Notes: generated by a model from the sequence alone, not told the origin. 64,000 bases of DNA from Gaiellasilicea sp963730405 (GCA_963730405.1 CAVSRW010000011.1:248001-312000); one strand, 5' to 3'. Shown: positions 51,676 through 60,036, counted from the stretch's first letter. Numbers and translations: made by a program.

Positions 51676-52728
51676 ATGTCCGTCACGTCGACACGCCTGC
51701 TGAGCGAGAACGAGTTGCTCGACGCCGCGCGAGGCGGCGACGAGGAGGCCTTCCGACACATCGTCGAGAGCCATCGCGGCGAACTGCACGCGCACTGCTA
51801 CCGGATGCTGGCCTCCGTCCACGATGCGGATGACGCGCTCCAGGAGACGCTGCTGCGTGCGTGGCGCGGCATGTCCGGGTTCGGGGGGCGCAGCTCCCTA
51901 CGCACCTGGCTGTACCAGATCGCGACGAACGTTTGCCGAGACGCGATCGCGCGCCGGCCGAAGCGCACGCTGCCGATCGGCTACGGCCCGGCCAGCGGGC
52001 AGGGCGAGGACGTCGGCGAGCCTCTCGTCGAGTCGGTCTGGCTCGAGCCGTATCCGGACGAGAGCCTCGGGCTTCAGAGCGGGTACGCGGCGCCGGACGC
52101 TCGCTACGAGCAGCGCGAGGCGCTGGAACTCGCCTTCGTCGCGGCGCTGCAGCACCTGCCGGGCACGCAGCGGGCCGTCCTGATCCTGCGCGAGGTGCTC
52201 GGCTACTCGGCTCGCGAGGTCGCGGAGTCGCTCGACACGACGGTGCCGTCGGTCAACAGCGCCCTCCAGCGCGCGCGGAAGGCGGTCGCCGAGCGCCTTC
52301 CAGCCCGGAGCCAGCAGGCAACGCTACGCTCGCTCGGCGACGGACGCATCCGCCAACTCGTCGAGGCCTACGTCGATGCCTGGTCGAGGGGGGACGTCGA
52401 CGCCGTTCGAGCACTCCTGGCGGCGGACGCGACCTTCTCGATGCCGCCCTGGTCGAGCTGGTGGCGCGGCCGGGACACGATCGCCGAGTTCGCGAAGGAG
52501 GCCGTGGAGTTCTGCGCTGTGTCGCTCACTCTGCCCGTCTCCGCAAACGGACAGGTCGCCGTCGCCTACTTCCACCTCGACTCCGAGACGGGCAGATACA
52601 AGGCGACCGCGATCGACGTCATCACGTTCGACGGCGAGCTCATCGCCGACATCACCGCCTTCGTCAGACCGGACATCTTCGCCCGGTTCGGCTTGCCAGA
52701 AGAGCTCGCCTGCGCCGTCCGGCCCTGA
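51676..52728 (+). CDS. ECF sigma factor with SnoaL-like domain (SigJ/SigX5 type)
   Basis: The 350-residue protein has sigma region 2 (FRHIVESHRGELHAHCYRML, DADDALQETLLRAWRGM) and region 4 (LQHLPGTQRAVLILREVLGY, EVAESLDTTVPSVNSALQRA). A C-terminal SnoaL-like domain follows (VEAYVDAWSRGDVDAVRALL, MPPWSSWWRGRDTIAEF, ATAIDVITFDGELIADI). This fusion is the ECF41/SigJ-like group in which the C-terminal domain controls sigma activity in place of an anti-sigma. It lies between att-like copy 2 and the intact tRNA-Ser, so it may be mobile-element cargo. Confidence 0.93.
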   Translation: MSVTSTRLLSENELLDAARGGDEEAFRHIVESHRGELHAHCYRMLASVHDADDALQETLLRAWRGMSGFGGRSSLRTWLYQIATNVCRDAIARRPKRTLPIGYGPASGQGEDVGEPLVESVWLEPYPDESLGLQSGYAAPDARYEQREALELAFVAALQHLPGTQRAVLILREVLGYSAREVAESLDTTVPSVNSALQRARKAVAERLPARSQQATLRSLGDGRIRQLVEAYVDAWSRGDVDAVRALLAADATFSMPPWSSWWRGRDTIAEFAKEAVEFCAVSLTLPVSANGQVAVAYFHLDSETGRYKATAIDVITFDGELIADITAFVRPDIFARFGLPEELACAVRP

Positions 52729-52887
52729 CGCCCTTCCCCGCCTCGCACGGGTCGTGCGCCAGTTGCGCGCCGGTGCGCTCCACTGACGAGCGGTCTTGCG
52801 CGGCCTCGAGCGGAAGAGACGCAGCACTCTTCGAGTTGCACGTGTGGCCGGAAACCGCTTGCGTAGTGCGATCTCCGGCCACTTCAG

Positions 52888-52976
52888 CGGAGAGGGAGGG
52901 ATTTGAACCCTCGACGAGCCTAACGACCCGTAACGGTTTTCGAGACCGCCGCATTCGACCGCTCTGCCACCTCTCC
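52888..52976 (-). tRNA. tRNA-Ser (anticodon CGA)
   Basis: An 89-nt class II tRNA on the minus strand. Acceptor GGAGAGG pairs with CCTCTCC; loop CTCGAAA gives anticodon CGA; long variable arm. Its 3' half is duplicated at 50203-50260 and 51496-51556, so this gene served as an integration site. A hairpin at 52844-52882 lies just beyond its 3' end. Confidence 0.95.
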
Positions 52977-52981
52977 GAGCA

Positions 52982-53001
52982 GGAGGCCCCGCGGGGCCTC
53001 C
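52982..53001. terminator. Short hairpin between two tRNA-Ser genes
   Basis: GGAGGCCC (52982-52989), loop CGCG, GGGCCTCC (52994-53001). It separates the tRNA-Ser(GCT) and tRNA-Ser(CGA) genes and may end or process the upstream transcript. Confidence 0.5.
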
Positions 53002-53004
53002 CAA

Positions 53005-53095
53005 CGGAGAAGGAGGGATTCGAACCCTCGACGCAGGCATTCACCCACGTAACGCCTTAGCAGGGCGCCGCCTTCAGCCACTCGGCCACTTCTCC
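53005..53095 (-). tRNA. tRNA-Ser (anticodon GCT)
   Basis: A 91-nt class II tRNA on the minus strand. Acceptor GGAGAAG pairs with CTTCTCC; anticodon loop CTGCTAA gives GCT; T arm GAGGGTTCGAATCCCTC. It lies 28 nt upstream of tRNA-Ser(CGA) in transcription order. Confidence 0.95.
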
Positions 53096-53301
53096 GGGAC
53101 GGCCATGGTATCGCAGGGTGTCGACGGGCAGCGACACCCGGAATCCCCCATCGGAGGCATGACCCAGTCCGGCATGCGAGACAACATGGGACCGCCGGAT
53201 CTCCCCCTGTTCCCCCCGGCACTGCGGCGCCCGTTTTCTGCGGCAACAGGAAGCGGGCGCTTCTCTTTTCGGCGCAGCGGGAAGGCCGTAGCTCAAGGTC
53301 T

Positions 53302-53640
53302 GTGCACCGGAATGCCGAAACCAGTGACGTGGGCGTCGCGGTTGCCCAACCTCTCTCCCCCGAGCTCGTGCTCGTCTGCCCCGAGCTGCGCGAGCATGCG
53401 CTCGCGCAGCTGCCTCCGCTCGAGCCGGACGCGCGCTTCGACATCGAGCCCCCGCTCGTTCGGCGGCCCGTGGAGCGGCCACGGCTTCTCGTCGCGCAGC
53501 CGCCGCCTCGGGCCCAGCCGCGCCCGCCTCTCCCCGTCGCCGTCGCCGCGTATGCGACAGAGGCGCTCCTTGTCGGAGCAGTCCGCGGCGCCGCGCTGAT
53601 CACCGCGATCGGCGTCGCCGCGTACGTCCTGGCGCGCTGA
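53302..53640 (+). CDS. Hypothetical protein with C-terminal membrane segment
   Basis: About 112 residues from GTG 53302 (internal GTG starts are possible). It has a Pro/Arg-rich middle (LVRRPVERPRLLVAQPPPRA) and one hydrophobic C-terminal segment (GAALITAIGVAAYVLAR). No recognised family and no clear ribosome-binding site. It is plausible by composition only. Confidence 0.5.
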   Translation: MHRNAETSDVGVAVAQPLSPELVLVCPELREHALAQLPPLEPDARFDIEPPLVRRPVERPRLLVAQPPPRAQPRPPLPVAVAAYATEALLVGAVRGAALITAIGVAAYVLAR

Positions 53641-53723
53641 CGCGCGCATTGAGTCGCGCCCGCGCCCGGCATAGACTCGGCCGGTCGTCGAATCCCATGC
53701 TCGCCACCGACAGGGAGTCACAC

Positions 53724-54545
53724 ATGAGAAGAGTCGTGCTGCTCGTCGCTGCCCTTGCGATCGCGGTGCCGGGGGCCGCATACGCGGTCTGGGGAGGCCA
53801 GGTCGACACGGCGCACCCGGGCGTCGGGGCCATGTACTTCGACTTCAACGCCAGCGGTGGCGTCACGGCCGACGAGCTCATCTGCTCGGGCTCGTACGCC
53901 GGCCGCTCGAAGTCGGGTGCGAACGACGTCTTCCTGACGGCGGGGCACTGCCTGCCGCCGGCGGAGGCGGGGATCCCCGCGAGCGGGATGGCCGTCTCCT
54001 TCGACGGCAACGCCGGCGACGGCGTCGCCTCGCCGATCACGGTCAGCTCCTACCACCAGATGCCCGGGTTCGGGCAGAACCTCGGCGACATCCGCGATCT
54101 CGGGATCCTGCTGCTGCCCGCCGGCTCCGTCCCCGCAGGCACGCCGGCGGTTCAGCTGCCGACGGCCGGTTATCTCGACCAGCTGAAGGCGAGCGGGCAG
54201 CTGAACTTCCGCATCGTCGACCTGGTCGGCTACGGCGTCGTCCCGATCTGGGACGAGCAGGGGCCGACGCAGTTCGCGTTCGACGGCGTGCGCCGTTCGG
54301 GCACGTCGACGATCACCGGCCTCCACAAGGCGATGGTCCACTACAACCAGCAGCGCCACGGGATCGGCACCGGCTCGGGGGTCTGCTTCGGTGACTCCGG
54401 CTCGCCGCAGCTCGATCGCGGCACGCTGCTCGTCCTCTCGGTCACGAGCGGCGGCAACGGCCAGTGCAACGCGAACAACACGAACTACCGGGTCGACACG
54501 CCGCAGGCACGGGCGTTCCTCGGCCAGTTCCTGAACCTCCCGTAG
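53724..54545 (+). CDS. Secreted trypsin-like serine protease
   Basis: The 273-residue protein has a signal peptide (MRRVVLLVAALAIAVPGAAYA). The chymotrypsin-fold triad is visible: His in VFLTAGHCLP, Asp in DIRDLGILLL and Ser in CFGDSGSPQLD. Cys pairs around the His and Ser sites are present. It is an extracellular protease, substrate unknown. ATG 53724 follows a GACAGGGAG ribosome-binding site. A strong hairpin terminates it. Confidence 0.93.
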   Translation: MRRVVLLVAALAIAVPGAAYAVWGGQVDTAHPGVGAMYFDFNASGGVTADELICSGSYAGRSKSGANDVFLTAGHCLPPAEAGIPASGMAVSFDGNAGDGVASPITVSSYHQMPGFGQNLGDIRDLGILLLPAGSVPAGTPAVQLPTAGYLDQLKASGQLNFRIVDLVGYGVVPIWDEQGPTQFAFDGVRRSGTSTITGLHKAMVHYNQQRHGIGTGSGVCFGDSGSPQLDRGTLLVLSVTSGGNGQCNANNTNYRVDTPQARAFLGQFLNLP

Positions 54546-54646
54546 AAACGACCGCACGACGGGGCGGGGACCGAGACCCCGCCCCGTCCGCGATGCTCGG
54601 CGGCTCGAACACTCAGCTGGCGTCTACAAGGGCGATGGACGTGAGT

Positions 54647-54678
54647 CAAGAACCCGGCCCTTCCGAGCCGGGTTCTTG
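54647..54678. terminator. 12-bp hairpin terminator between convergent units
   Basis: CAAGAACCCGGC (54647-54658) pairs perfectly with GCCGGGTTCTTG (54667-54678). It lies between the protease gene and the convergent tRNA-Ser(GGA), and could serve both. Confidence 0.75.
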
Positions 54679-54703
54679 AAACGGTTTCTGCGACAACCGC
54701 CAA

Positions 54704-54792
54704 CGGAGAGGGCGGGATTTGAACCCGCGACACGCCTTTCGACGCGTACGCGATTTCCAGTCGCGCTCCTTCGGCCGCTCGGACACCTCTCC
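54704..54792 (-). tRNA. tRNA-Ser (anticodon GGA)
   Basis: An 89-nt class II tRNA on the minus strand. Acceptor GGAGAGG pairs with CCTCTCC; loop CTGGAAA gives anticodon GGA; T arm GCGGGTTCAAATCCCGC. This is the fourth serine tRNA gene in the window. Confidence 0.95.
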
Positions 54793-54820
54793 GGGCGCGG
54801 CACAGGGTATCGCGGCGGTC

Positions 54821-55363
54821 CTACCCCTGGGTGGAGTCGACCACGTACGCGGCGACGTCCTGGATCTGCTGCTCGTCGAGCTGGTCGGCGAAGGCGGGCA
54901 TGGCCCCGGCGCCGTTGGTGACGCGATCGACGACGAGCTCGGCATCGGGCTGGCTCTCGTCGAGGTTCGGGCCGACGGCGCCGGACGAGCCGGCGGCTTC
55001 GAGCGCGTGACAGCCGCCGCAGCCCGCGGAGGCGAAGACCTCCTCGCCGGCTGCGGGATCGCCGGCCGTACCGCCCTCCGGCTCTTCGGGCGTCGTCTCG
55101 CCGCCCGCGCCCGTCTCGGTCTCGTGCGTCTCGACCGCCTCGGCTCCGTGGGCGCCTTCCTCCTCCTTCGCGAAGAAGACGACGCCCGCCATCGTGCCGA
55201 CGAACAGCACCACGGTCACGAGCACGAAGATCCCCAGCCGGTTGCCGGGGAAGTTCGGGTCGCGGCGCGGGAAGTAGAACGACGAGAGGAGCGCGAAGAC
55301 GATGAAGAGCCCTGCGAGGAGGCCGAGCCCGAGCTTCCCCTCGTTCGTGATCGCGAGCAGCAC
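54821..55363 (-). CDS. Membrane-anchored c-type cytochrome
   Basis: The 180-residue protein has two N-terminal hydrophobic segments (LGLGLLAGLFIVFALLSSFY and FVLVTVVLFVGTMAGVVFFA) and a Glu/Thr/Gly linker. A cytochrome c domain follows: SAGCGGCHALEAAG binds heme and GAMPAFADQL supplies Met. The domain is a close paralogue of the one at 17246-17638. It likely relays electrons to a terminal oxidase outside the membrane. It lies 28 nt upstream (in coordinates downstream) of the tRNA-Ser(GGA) gene. Confidence 0.92.
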   Translation of the reverse strand: MLLAITNEGKLGLGLLAGLFIVFALLSSFYFPRRDPNFPGNRLGIFVLVTVVLFVGTMAGVVFFAKEEEGAHGAEAVETHETETGAGGETTPEEPEGGTAGDPAAGEEVFASAGCGGCHALEAAGSSGAVGPNLDESQPDAELVVDRVTNGAGAMPAFADQLDEQQIQDVAAYVVDSTQG

Positions 55364-55382
55364 GGGCCGGAACCTACCAGGG

Positions 55383-55682
55383 CTAGACGCGATCGAGCGG
55401 CGCCATCGTCAGGCCGTAGCCCTCCAGTTGCTCCCAGTACAGCTCCGCCTGCTCCTTGTGCCCCGACCAGACGACGGCGCGCCCCGTCGAGTGGATCCGG
55501 TTGGCCATCCGCATCCCCTGGTCGAACCCGACACCCGGCAGGACAGAGGAGAGCGCGAACGCGACGCCGTCGAACGTGTTGTGGTCGTCGTTGAGCACGA
55601 TCACCTGCCAGGGCGCGTCGAGACCGCCGCCGGGATCGCCGGCGCGCGGCTTGCGAACCGGTGTCTCGGTGGCCGGGCTCAT
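55383..55682 (-). CDS. clpS: ClpS adaptor of the ClpP protease
   Basis: A 99-residue adaptor that hands N-degron substrates to ClpC/ClpA. Core motif APWQVIVLNDDHNTFDGVAF, then AFALSSVLPG and HSTGRAVVWSGHKEQAEL, are typical; the flexible N-terminus is Pro-rich. It is 19 nt from the cytochrome gene on the same strand and divergent from the M29 aminopeptidase gene, which fits a peptide-turnover context. Confidence 0.95.
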   Translation of the reverse strand: MSPATETPVRKPRAGDPGGGLDAPWQVIVLNDDHNTFDGVAFALSSVLPGVGFDQGMRMANRIHSTGRAVVWSGHKEQAELYWEQLEGYGLTMAPLDRV

Positions 55683-55722
55683 CGGCCCAAGACGGTAGCA
55701 ACGGCACGGTAGGCTCTCAGCC

Positions 55723-56940
55723 GTGACGCCCGAAGAGCGGCTCGAGCGCTACGCCCGCCTCGCCGTCGAGGTGGGCGCGAACGTCAGTGAGGGCCAGGTC
55801 GTCTGGGTGATCGCCCTGCCCGAGCACGCTCCGCTGGCGCGCGAGGTCGCCCGGATCGCCTACGAGAAGGGCGCGAGCTACGTCGATGTCGACTACGCCG
55901 ACCAGCACGTGCGGCGGGCGCGGATCGAGCTCGCGGACGAGGACACGCTCGGCTGGACGCCGCCGTGGATGCTCGCCAAGGTCGACCACATCGCGGAGCA
56001 GCGCGGGGCGCTGATCCAGCTCGTCGGCGACCCGGAACCGGAGCTGCTCGCCGATCTCGACGGCACTCGGGTCGGCAAGACCCGGATGCGGGAGCTGGCG
56101 GAGCGTTACGTCAAGGCGACGAACCAGCGCCTGATCAACTGGGTCATCGTCGCCTATCCCAACGCCGGCTGGGCGACGACCGTCTTCGGCGAGCCCGACG
56201 TCGAGCGGCTGTGGGACGCCGTCGCCGATGCCACCCGGCTGGACGAAGAGGATCCGGTCGCGGCGTGGCGGGAGCACATCGACAAGCTCGTCGAGCGCGC
56301 CGAGCTGATGAACGAGCGGGCTTTCGACAGCCTCCGCTTCCGTGGCCCCGGCACCGATCTCATGGTCGGCCTCATCCCCGGGGCGACGTGGTGCACGGCC
56401 CTCGAGGAGACGGTCGACGGGAAGCGGCACGTCGTCAACATGCCCACCGAAGAGGTCTTCACGACCCCTGACCGCCGCCGCACGAAGGGCGTCGTCCGCG
56501 CGACGATGCCGCTCGCCCTCTCGGGCAACGTCGTCCGCGACCTCGAACTGAGGTTCGACGGCGGCCGCGCCGTCGAGGTGAACGCGAGCAGCGGAGCCGA
56601 CCTGATCCGCGAGCAGCTGCGCCAGGACGAGAATGCCTGCATGCTCGGCGAGGTCGCGCTCGTCGACGGCGAGTCGCGCGTCGGCCGCTCCGGGCTCGTC
56701 TTCCTGAACACGCTCTTCGACGAGAACGCGAGCTGCCACATCGCCTACGGCGCGGGCATCCTCGACGCAATCGAGGGCGGCGACGGCAAGAGTGAGGCCG
56801 AGCTCGAGGAGCTCGGCTTCAACACGTCCACGATCCACACCGACTTCATGATCGGCGGGCCTGCGATCGAGGTTGATGGGCTCGACCCGCGTGGCGCGGC
56901 CACGCCTATTCTGCGTGGCAATGCCTGGCAGCTCACCTGA
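55723..56940 (+). CDS. M29-family metallo-aminopeptidase
   Basis: A 405-residue AmpS/AmpT-type aminopeptidase that removes N-terminal residues from peptides in the cytoplasm. Metal ligands are in TKGVVRATMPLALSG, the conserved NMPTEEVFTTPDR (two Glu), LGEVALVDGES (Glu), TLFDENASCHIAYG (Glu, His) and STIHTDFMIGG (His, Asp). Length is typical. GTG 55723. Its end overlaps the GFA gene start by 20 nt. Confidence 0.95.
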   Translation: MTPEERLERYARLAVEVGANVSEGQVVWVIALPEHAPLAREVARIAYEKGASYVDVDYADQHVRRARIELADEDTLGWTPPWMLAKVDHIAEQRGALIQLVGDPEPELLADLDGTRVGKTRMRELAERYVKATNQRLINWVIVAYPNAGWATTVFGEPDVERLWDAVADATRLDEEDPVAAWREHIDKLVERAELMNERAFDSLRFRGPGTDLMVGLIPGATWCTALEETVDGKRHVVNMPTEEVFTTPDRRRTKGVVRATMPLALSGNVVRDLELRFDGGRAVEVNASSGADLIREQLRQDENACMLGEVALVDGESRVGRSGLVFLNTLFDENASCHIAYGAGILDAIEGGDGKSEAELEELGFNTSTIHTDFMIGGPAIEVDGLDPRGAATPILRGNAWQLT

Positions 56941-57346
56941 GCTCCCGCTCACCGGCGGCTGCGGCTGTCGTGCAGTCCGCTTCGAGGTGCGCGAGCCGTT
57001 CGCCTCGGCGAACTACTGCCACTGCACGCGCTGCCAGCGGCGGACCGGCACGGCCGCATCGGCGAACGGCCGCACCGTTCCCGGCTCGTTCCACCTGCTC
57101 TCGGGCCAGGAGCACCTCCGATCCTGGGCGCCCGAGGGCGGCGCAGAGAAGGTCTTCTGCGTGTTGTGCGGCTCGGCCGTCTACAGCCGCGGCGCCGGCG
57201 ACCCGCCCTCGATCGGGGTCCGGCTCGGTGCCGTCGACGGCGATCCGGGGATCTCGCCGCAGTGGCATCAGTACGTCGCATACGCCGCGAACTGGGAGGA
57301 GATCCCGGACGACGGGCTCCCCCGCTATCCCGAGGGAAAGACGTAA
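56921..57346 (+). CDS. GFA-family (glutathione-dependent formaldehyde-activating-like) protein
   Basis: A 141-residue zinc protein of the GFA/CENP-V fold: TGGCGCRAVRFEV, YCHCTRCQRRTG and VFCVLCGSAVYS supply the Cys ligands. Most family members have no proven enzymatic role. ATG 56921 lies inside the end of the aminopeptidase gene. The SRP RNA gene is convergent just downstream. Confidence 0.92.
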   Translation: MPGSSPELPLTGGCGCRAVRFEVREPFASANYCHCTRCQRRTGTAASANGRTVPGSFHLLSGQEHLRSWAPEGGAEKVFCVLCGSAVYSRGAGDPPSIGVRLGAVDGDPGISPQWHQYVAYAANWEEIPDDGLPRYPEGKT

Positions 57347-57384
57347 TGCCCGGTCACGCGCTCCGTCGTCGAGAGGCGTCATCG

Positions 57385-57624
57385 GGGGGCGTTCACGTCG
57401 CCGGCTCCAGTCAGGCGAGACCGCGGCACCTGGGAGGGAATCCTTAGCGCTGCTTCCTTCCGGACCTGACGCGGTTCGGATGCTCCCAGTGCGCGGAACC
57501 CGACTATCGACGCCACGTGCGCGAAGCCTGATCCCGTTGAAGCCGCCCTCGGACGGCGTTCGGTCCCGCTGGAGCGGATGTCGGGTTCAGGGAACCGCTA
57601 ACTCCCCACCTAGCGCGACCGGGC
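57385..57624 (-). ncRNA. ffs: Signal recognition particle RNA (large, Alu-containing)
   Basis: On the minus strand the S-domain core reads GTCAGGTCCGGAAGGAAGCA, the universal SRP RNA hairpin, flanked by a long helix (CACTGGGAG with CTCCCAGGTG). Nearer the 5' end, GGTTCCCTGAACC and CCGCTCCAGCGG form the two loops of an Alu domain as in Gram-positive SRP RNAs. The ends are estimated from a -10 at 57631-57636 and helix pairing; uncertainty is about ten bases. Confidence 0.9.
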
Positions 57625-57630
57625 GAGGCC

Positions 57631-57636
57631 ATTGTA
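57631..57636 (-). promoter_or_regulatory. -10 element of SRP RNA (shared divergent promoter region)
   Basis: TACAAT on the minus strand in CGCTACAATG, the same context as upstream of tRNA-Ala. On the plus strand TATCCT at 57647-57652 could be the -10 of tRNA-Val, so the two divergent RNA promoters lie within about 25 bp. Confidence 0.55.
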
Positions 57637-57663
57637 GCGCCCCCGCTATCCTGTGCACGTCCC

Positions 57664-57735
57664 GGGCGCATAGCTCAGCGGGAGAGCGCTCGCTTCACAC
57701 GCGAGAGGTCCCTGGTTCAATCCCAGGTGCGCCCA
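57664..57735 (+). tRNA. tRNA-Val (anticodon CAC)
   Basis: A 72-nt cloverleaf. Acceptor GGGCGCA pairs with TGCGCCC; discriminator A; anticodon stem CTCGC/GCGAG closes TTCACAC, giving CAC. T arm CTGGTTCAATCCCAG. Its last ~22 nt recur, slightly altered, at 58334-58357. Confidence 0.95.
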
Positions 57736-57847
57736 TCCTGTTTCCGCATGGTTGAGCAGAAACCGCGTGGTTACGCGGGTCAGGTGCGCCGCCGATGCCG
57801 GGTTCGCGCGGTCCCTACCCCGGTGCCTCCTAAGCGCAAGAAGGGAG

Positions 57848-58252
57848 TCAGCTCGGGAGGCTGAGGCCGACCCTGGGGAACTCCTCGCCCATCCTTGCGC
57901 CGACGAGCTGGAGCGCCGAAGCCGGGCGAATCATGACCTTGAGCTCGGTGATCAGGCCATCCTCGTCGAAGGTCAGCTTGTCGATCCCCTCGACCTGCTT
58001 CCCGCCGACCTCGGTTGCGAACTCCAGGATCGCGACACGGTCGTTCGGGTCTTCGAGTTGGTGCAGATAGCGGAAGCTGCCGCCAATCCCGAGCACCTGC
58101 TCGGCGGCTCGCAGCACCTTCAAGACCTGATCCCGGCCCTCATACGGCTTGAACAGAACCGGACTGCGGAAGACCGCGTGCTCGTGGAACAGCTCGGGAA
58201 CGTGATCGACGTTCCCTTGTTCGACAGCGGCGCGGAAGCGGTCGGAGAGCAT
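57848..58252 (-). CDS. SnoaL-like (NTF2-fold) protein
   Basis: A 134-residue protein, MLSDRFRAAVEQGNVDHVPE start, with FHEHAVFRSPVLFKPYEGRD, EVLGIGGSFRYLHQLEDPND and DKLTFDEDGLITELKVMIRP, matching NTF2/SnoaL-like folds. Function unknown. It lies between the tRNA-Val 3' end and an imperfect copy of it, which suggests it arrived with a small integrated element. Confidence 0.85.
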   Translation of the reverse strand: MLSDRFRAAVEQGNVDHVPELFHEHAVFRSPVLFKPYEGRDQVLKVLRAAEQVLGIGGSFRYLHQLEDPNDRVAILEFATEVGGKQVEGIDKLTFDEDGLITELKVMIRPASALQLVGARMGEEFPRVGLSLPS

Positions 58253-58672
58253 CGGCGCCCGCAGCCTAACGCGCCTGGCTGCCGCCTCGCTCGTCGTGTC
58301 GTGTGTCGGCTCGTGTCGGAAACACGCGACGATGTTCAACCCCAAGGTGCGCCCATCGATTCACGGGGGCCGCGTCGACGCCCCGCTCGGCGGTTCCCGA
58401 TGCGACGAGACTAGCTTCGACGGACGAAGGCCGAGAATGCCTGCGGCCTAGCACCCTCGGCCCTGTCCGTCGCGTGCGCGCGGGGAAGGGCCTTGTGACA
58501 GACACGGACTCCCCCCGATTCCCCTTCGCACTCGCCGTGTTCCTCCGGCGACGAGGCGGGGTCCTGGCCTCGTTCGCCGAAAGTTGAGAATGCCACAAAC
58601 TGCTCGCGTTTACAACCGTTGATACGAGGTTGGGCCCGGTTGCTGCAGTCGAAGCAATGAGCTGGCACAGAC
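58253..58672. other. Intergenic with a decayed tRNA-Val 3' copy
   Basis: About 420 nt. At 58334-58357, GTTCAACCCCAAGGTGCGCC followed by CATC matches the tRNA-Val 3' end with one mismatch and one extra base. The rest has no supported gene; short frames on both strands lack ribosome-binding sites. The stretch near 58580-58660 is lower in GC. Confidence 0.55.
58334..58357 (+). repeat. Imperfect duplicate of tRNA-Val 3' end
   Basis: It matches 57715-57737 over the T-arm 3' side, acceptor and first flanking bases. The two copies bracket about 600 nt holding the SnoaL-like gene. Confidence 0.6.
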
Positions 58673-59740
58673 CTAGGCTGCGAACGCCTCGAGCCGGGCG
58701 GCCTCCTCCCGCAGCGCCCGCTTCACGTCGGCCGCGAGGCGGCCGAAGGGCTCGAGCACGACCCGTCCCTGCTCGAGCTGCCATGTCCCGGCGACGAAGC
58801 CGTCGACGAGGAACGTCGCGTGCACGAGGCCGTTCTTCGTGACGATCCGGCTCGGCGGCGCGTCACCGAGGATCCGCGACCGGTCGGCGTGCGAGAGGAC
58901 GAGATTGTCGAAGCGCGGCACGAGGCGCGGCGGCGCGGGCGTCTCCGGATCGGGCAGAGGCGCCCGCAGGACGTCGTAGAGGACCTTCCCCGTCTCGTCG
59001 CGGAACGTCCGCACCTTCAGTCGCTCCAGCGACGCCGCGATCGGCGCGAGGCGCGGCACGCCGGCCCACTGCCCCACGTCCTGCTTGGTCGCCGGACCGT
59101 ACGCGGCCAGGTAGGTCTTGACGATTCGGTCGAAAGCCTCGTCCGGGTCGGGCGGACCGCCGCGCAGCTTCCCGGCGGCCGCCGTGTAGATCCCGTGGCC
59201 GCCGTAGCCCCAGATCCCGGAGGGAGGCACGTGGATCACGGGAACCTGGCCCTGCACCCGCCGCCAGAGGAACGTCGCCGGCACCCGCTCTCGCGCGTGC
59301 GGCTCGAGCAGCGCCTGCACGTCCTTGAGGCCGAGCACGGCGCCGTCGAGGTCGGCGACCAGGAGCTGTGCGATCCGCGCGATCTCCTTCGCCGGCAGCC
59401 GCGCCTCGTACGAGGGCGGCCAGAGGGTGGGGGCGAGCTCCCGGCGGACGGTGCTGGCGGCCCAGAAGTGCCTCGGCGTCGCGACGTGAAGCGTGCCGCG
59501 CTGGAGCAGGGCCTTCACGAGCCGGCGGCTCTCGAGCGCCGCGGTCAGCTCGTCACGTTCGAAGCGCTCGAGTCGCGTCCAGAGCGAGAGGTACGGACTC
59601 GGCGTCGCCTGCGCCTGCAGGCCGCCGAGCCTCTCGACAGCCTGTACGGCGGTCAGCGGCCGGCGCTCGAGCAGCAGCTGTCGCTGGAGGAGGGCGCGAT
59701 TCAGCTCGCGCCGGCCGAGCACGCGGTCGGGCGTCGACAC
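58673..59740 (-). CDS. Winged-helix DNA-binding protein (HTH_42 / YcaQ-like)
   Basis: A 355-residue protein of the PF06224 winged-helix family: LLLERRPLTAVQAVERLGGL with QAQATPSPYLSLW, RGTLHVATPRHFW, YLAAYGPATKQDVGQWAGV and LVPRFDNLVLSHADRSRIL. Relatives include YcaQ, which unhooks interstrand crosslinks, though many actinobacterial members are uncharacterised. The C-terminus (VVLEPFGRLAADVKRALREE) is typical. Stands alone. Confidence 0.9.
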   Translation of the reverse strand: MSTPDRVLGRRELNRALLQRQLLLERRPLTAVQAVERLGGLQAQATPSPYLSLWTRLERFERDELTAALESRRLVKALLQRGTLHVATPRHFWAASTVRRELAPTLWPPSYEARLPAKEIARIAQLLVADLDGAVLGLKDVQALLEPHARERVPATFLWRRVQGQVPVIHVPPSGIWGYGGHGIYTAAAGKLRGGPPDPDEAFDRIVKTYLAAYGPATKQDVGQWAGVPRLAPIAASLERLKVRTFRDETGKVLYDVLRAPLPDPETPAPPRLVPRFDNLVLSHADRSRILGDAPPSRIVTKNGLVHATFLVDGFVAGTWQLEQGRVVLEPFGRLAADVKRALREEAARLEAFAA

Positions 59741-59763
59741 GTCCCGACGCTAACAGCGAGGCT

Positions 59764-60036
59764 TCAGATCGCGCTCGGTGGTGGGGCGTGGAGGGTGTAC
59801 GTGCTCCCGTCGAGATGAACGCGCACGAACGCGAGCCCCGCGGTCGGGAGCCAGCTGTCGATCGCGCTGAGCACGTCGGCGACGCGGTTCTCCGGATTGC
59901 GATCGACCAGCTCGATCCGCACCTCGACCCGCCCGTCGACATCGACCGTCTCGACGTCGAGCGGCTGCAGCCGCCGGCGCAGCCCCGCTGCGTGAGTCTC
60001 GTCCGGGACCTCGATCCGGAGCGGCTGATGCGTCAC
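59764..60036 (-). CDS. Small hypothetical protein
   Basis: A 90-residue protein, MTHQPLRIEVPDETHAAGLR to YTLHAPPPSAI, with an alpha/beta pattern (two helices around VDGRVEVRIELVDRN). No cofactor motif. Its ATG overlaps the stop of the upstream FCECG gene by four bases, so the two form a translationally coupled pair. Confidence 0.72.
   Translation of the reverse strand: MTHQPLRIEVPDETHAAGLRRRLQPLDVETVDVDGRVEVRIELVDRNPENRVADVLSAIDSWLPTAGLAFVRVHLDGSTYTLHAPPPSAI

Noticed and set aside
58411..58668. 85-codon minus-strand frame with several Cys
   Set aside because: No ribosome-binding site, irregular Cys spacing and no homologous pattern; judged non-coding.
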